NCBI RefSeq assembly: GCF_031932625.1
Contig: NZ_JAVSCK010000001.1
Span: forward strand, 1-64,000
DNA from: Hwangdonia seohaensis
Lineage (GTDB): Bacteria; Bacteroidota; Bacteroidia; Flavobacteriales; Flavobacteriaceae
DNA: 64,000 nucleotides
Reading direction: 5' to 3'
Both the position numbers and the translations under genes were made by a program. Shown piece by piece: positions 63,189-64,000 of this stretch (positions are counted from its first letter, which is position 1; each line of letters opens with the position of its first letter). The notes under the pieces were generated by a model. The model had not been told where the DNA came from and did not search any database. It saw nothing but the letters and a program-made list of their open reading frames with translations.

Positions 63189-64000
63189 ATGAAGAACATT
63201 CAAAACATAGGACTTGGTTTATTTTTAACAGGTCTCGCTATATTTATCGCGCTAGTATTTTTAGGGAAGTATGAGTTAACACCACAGTTATTAGACCAAG
63301 TCATTATCAACAAAGGCATTAAAAGCGAGCTTTTTATTGATGATTTAAAAACGAACGTGGTTGAGAAGGAATTTACAAATCCGTTTTCATTTTCATCTCA
63401 AATCACATCGGCATTAAAAACAGCAAACGAAACCCACAAACAAAATAGCGAATGGGATAAAGTTATTTGGGACAAGCCACACAGTTTTTCTTACCAAATA
63501 GCCAAAAGCGCCGGAAGCGGCATGGTTAAAGTAAACAAATGGCTGTTTTGGTGGCTCACTTTTGGTTTGGGCATTATTGGTGCATTGTTATTTATTATTC
63601 CAAAGGTTATTACCTTAGGACCTGCAGGCATTAAAAACAATGGCATTTATCATAGTGCAGCGACAAACCGAGGTTGGATAGGTTGGTTCGCCTTTATATT
63701 TTTGGTAGGTTTTTATATCCTGCTTTATTTCAGGCCCGATTATATTGTAAACTGGGTTTACCTTGTTGACCCCATAAGTGAAAGTTTAAACGGAAACCCA
63801 GCAAGTCAATGGTTTTTATACGGATTTTTATACTGCACCGTAATGACGGTTATGGCGGTGAGAATGTATATAAAATACCGACACAATAAATACCAAATAT
63901 TACGAACCACGTCGGTTTTGTTTTTTCAAATTGTGTTTGCCTTTTTAATTCCAGAAATTTTAGTTCGTTTTGAAAAACCTTGGTACGATTTTAAAAACGC
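63189..64000 (+). CDS. Multi-pass membrane protein, partial, probably an iron-sulfur-binding protein
   Basis: The frame is open from the ATG at 63189 to the window edge, giving at least 270 residues. Helices lie near residues 7-27, 117-140, 160-182, 212-232 and 240-260. A soluble segment at 30-115 lies between the first two. The visible part ends ILVRFEKPWYDFKN, with no Cys-rich cluster motif yet reached. Membrane proteins of this type next to such FAD oxidoreductases in Flavobacteriaceae often carry a 4Fe-4S domain further on. That identity is inference here. It is coupled to the oxidoreductase (9 bp gap). Confidence 0.55.
   Translation, partial: MKNIQNIGLGLFLTGLAIFIALVFLGKYELTPQLLDQVIINKGIKSELFIDDLKTNVVEKEFTNPFSFSSQITSALKTANETHKQNSEWDKVIWDKPHSFSYQIAKSAGSGMVKVNKWLFWWLTFGLGIIGALLFIIPKVITLGPAGIKNNGIYHSAATNRGWIGWFAFIFLVGFYILLYFRPDYIVNWVYLVDPISESLNGNPASQWFLYGFLYCTVMTVMAVRMYIKYRHNKYQILRTTSVLFFQIVFAFLIPEILVRFEKPWYDFKN

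Overview
The window is chromosomal DNA from a low-GC marine-type member of the Flavobacteriaceae (Bacteroidota). The evidence is a SusC/SusD pair, type IX secretion and gliding genes (porU, porV, gldJ), TonB-dependent transport genes, Bacteroidota-type promoters (TTG, about 18-19 bp, TAnnTTTG) and many short palindromic repeats. I see no rRNA, CRISPR array, insertion sequence, prophage or plasmid gene. One tRNA, tRNA-Val(TAC), is present.

Layout. 1-400: GC-rich block and a dispersed structured repeat. 396-7930 (minus): putative porin, then a susC-susD-lipoprotein operon. 8212-14230 (plus): ribonuclease HII, a large lipoprotein, an OmpA-family protein and a nucleoid-associated protein. 14233-24631 (minus): SDR dehydrogenase, M28 peptidase, pyruvate dehydrogenase E2 and E1-alpha, cytidine deaminase, PorV and PorU. 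Divergent from porU lie gldJ and murF (plus). 28164-36589 (minus): LuxR-type regulator, tRNA-Val, folC, tonB-exbD-exbB, nhaD, an amino-acid dehydrogenase and anmK. 36779-40455: acyl-CoA dehydrogenase converging on a PIF1/RecD-like helicase with HRDC and HTH domains. 40662-46234: purine catabolism (guanine deaminase, two-subunit xanthine dehydrogenase, a small membrane protein, XdhC). 46388-54288 (plus): a probable arsenosugar biosynthesis cluster (peroxidase-like protein, radical SAM ArsS, rhodanese, TIGR04282 glycosyltransferase, purine nucleoside phosphorylase, ArsM, PiT transporter, DUF547 protein, TIGR04283 glycosyltransferase). 54367-61582: cell-envelope genes, including a tightly coupled GH113-like glycosidase, lipoprotein and POTRA-barrel unit. 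61788-64000: an FAD oxidoreductase and the start of a membrane protein that runs off the window.

How the genes fit together. The left part is mostly envelope export, nutrient uptake and central metabolism with gene orders usual for the family. The right third is more accessory: guanine to xanthine to urate, next to a pathway that probably takes arsenite through methylation (ArsM) and S-adenosylmethionine-derived adenosylation (ArsS), then base removal (PNP) and glycosyl transfer.

The most unusual signals are palindromic elements. One family recurs three times, always just beyond the 3' end of a gene and in the same orientation relative to it. A second recurs three times as long hairpins at gene ends. 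A third sits in frame inside the TIGR04283 glycosyltransferase gene, adding about 34 residues. These elements crowd the 44.9-57 kb region.
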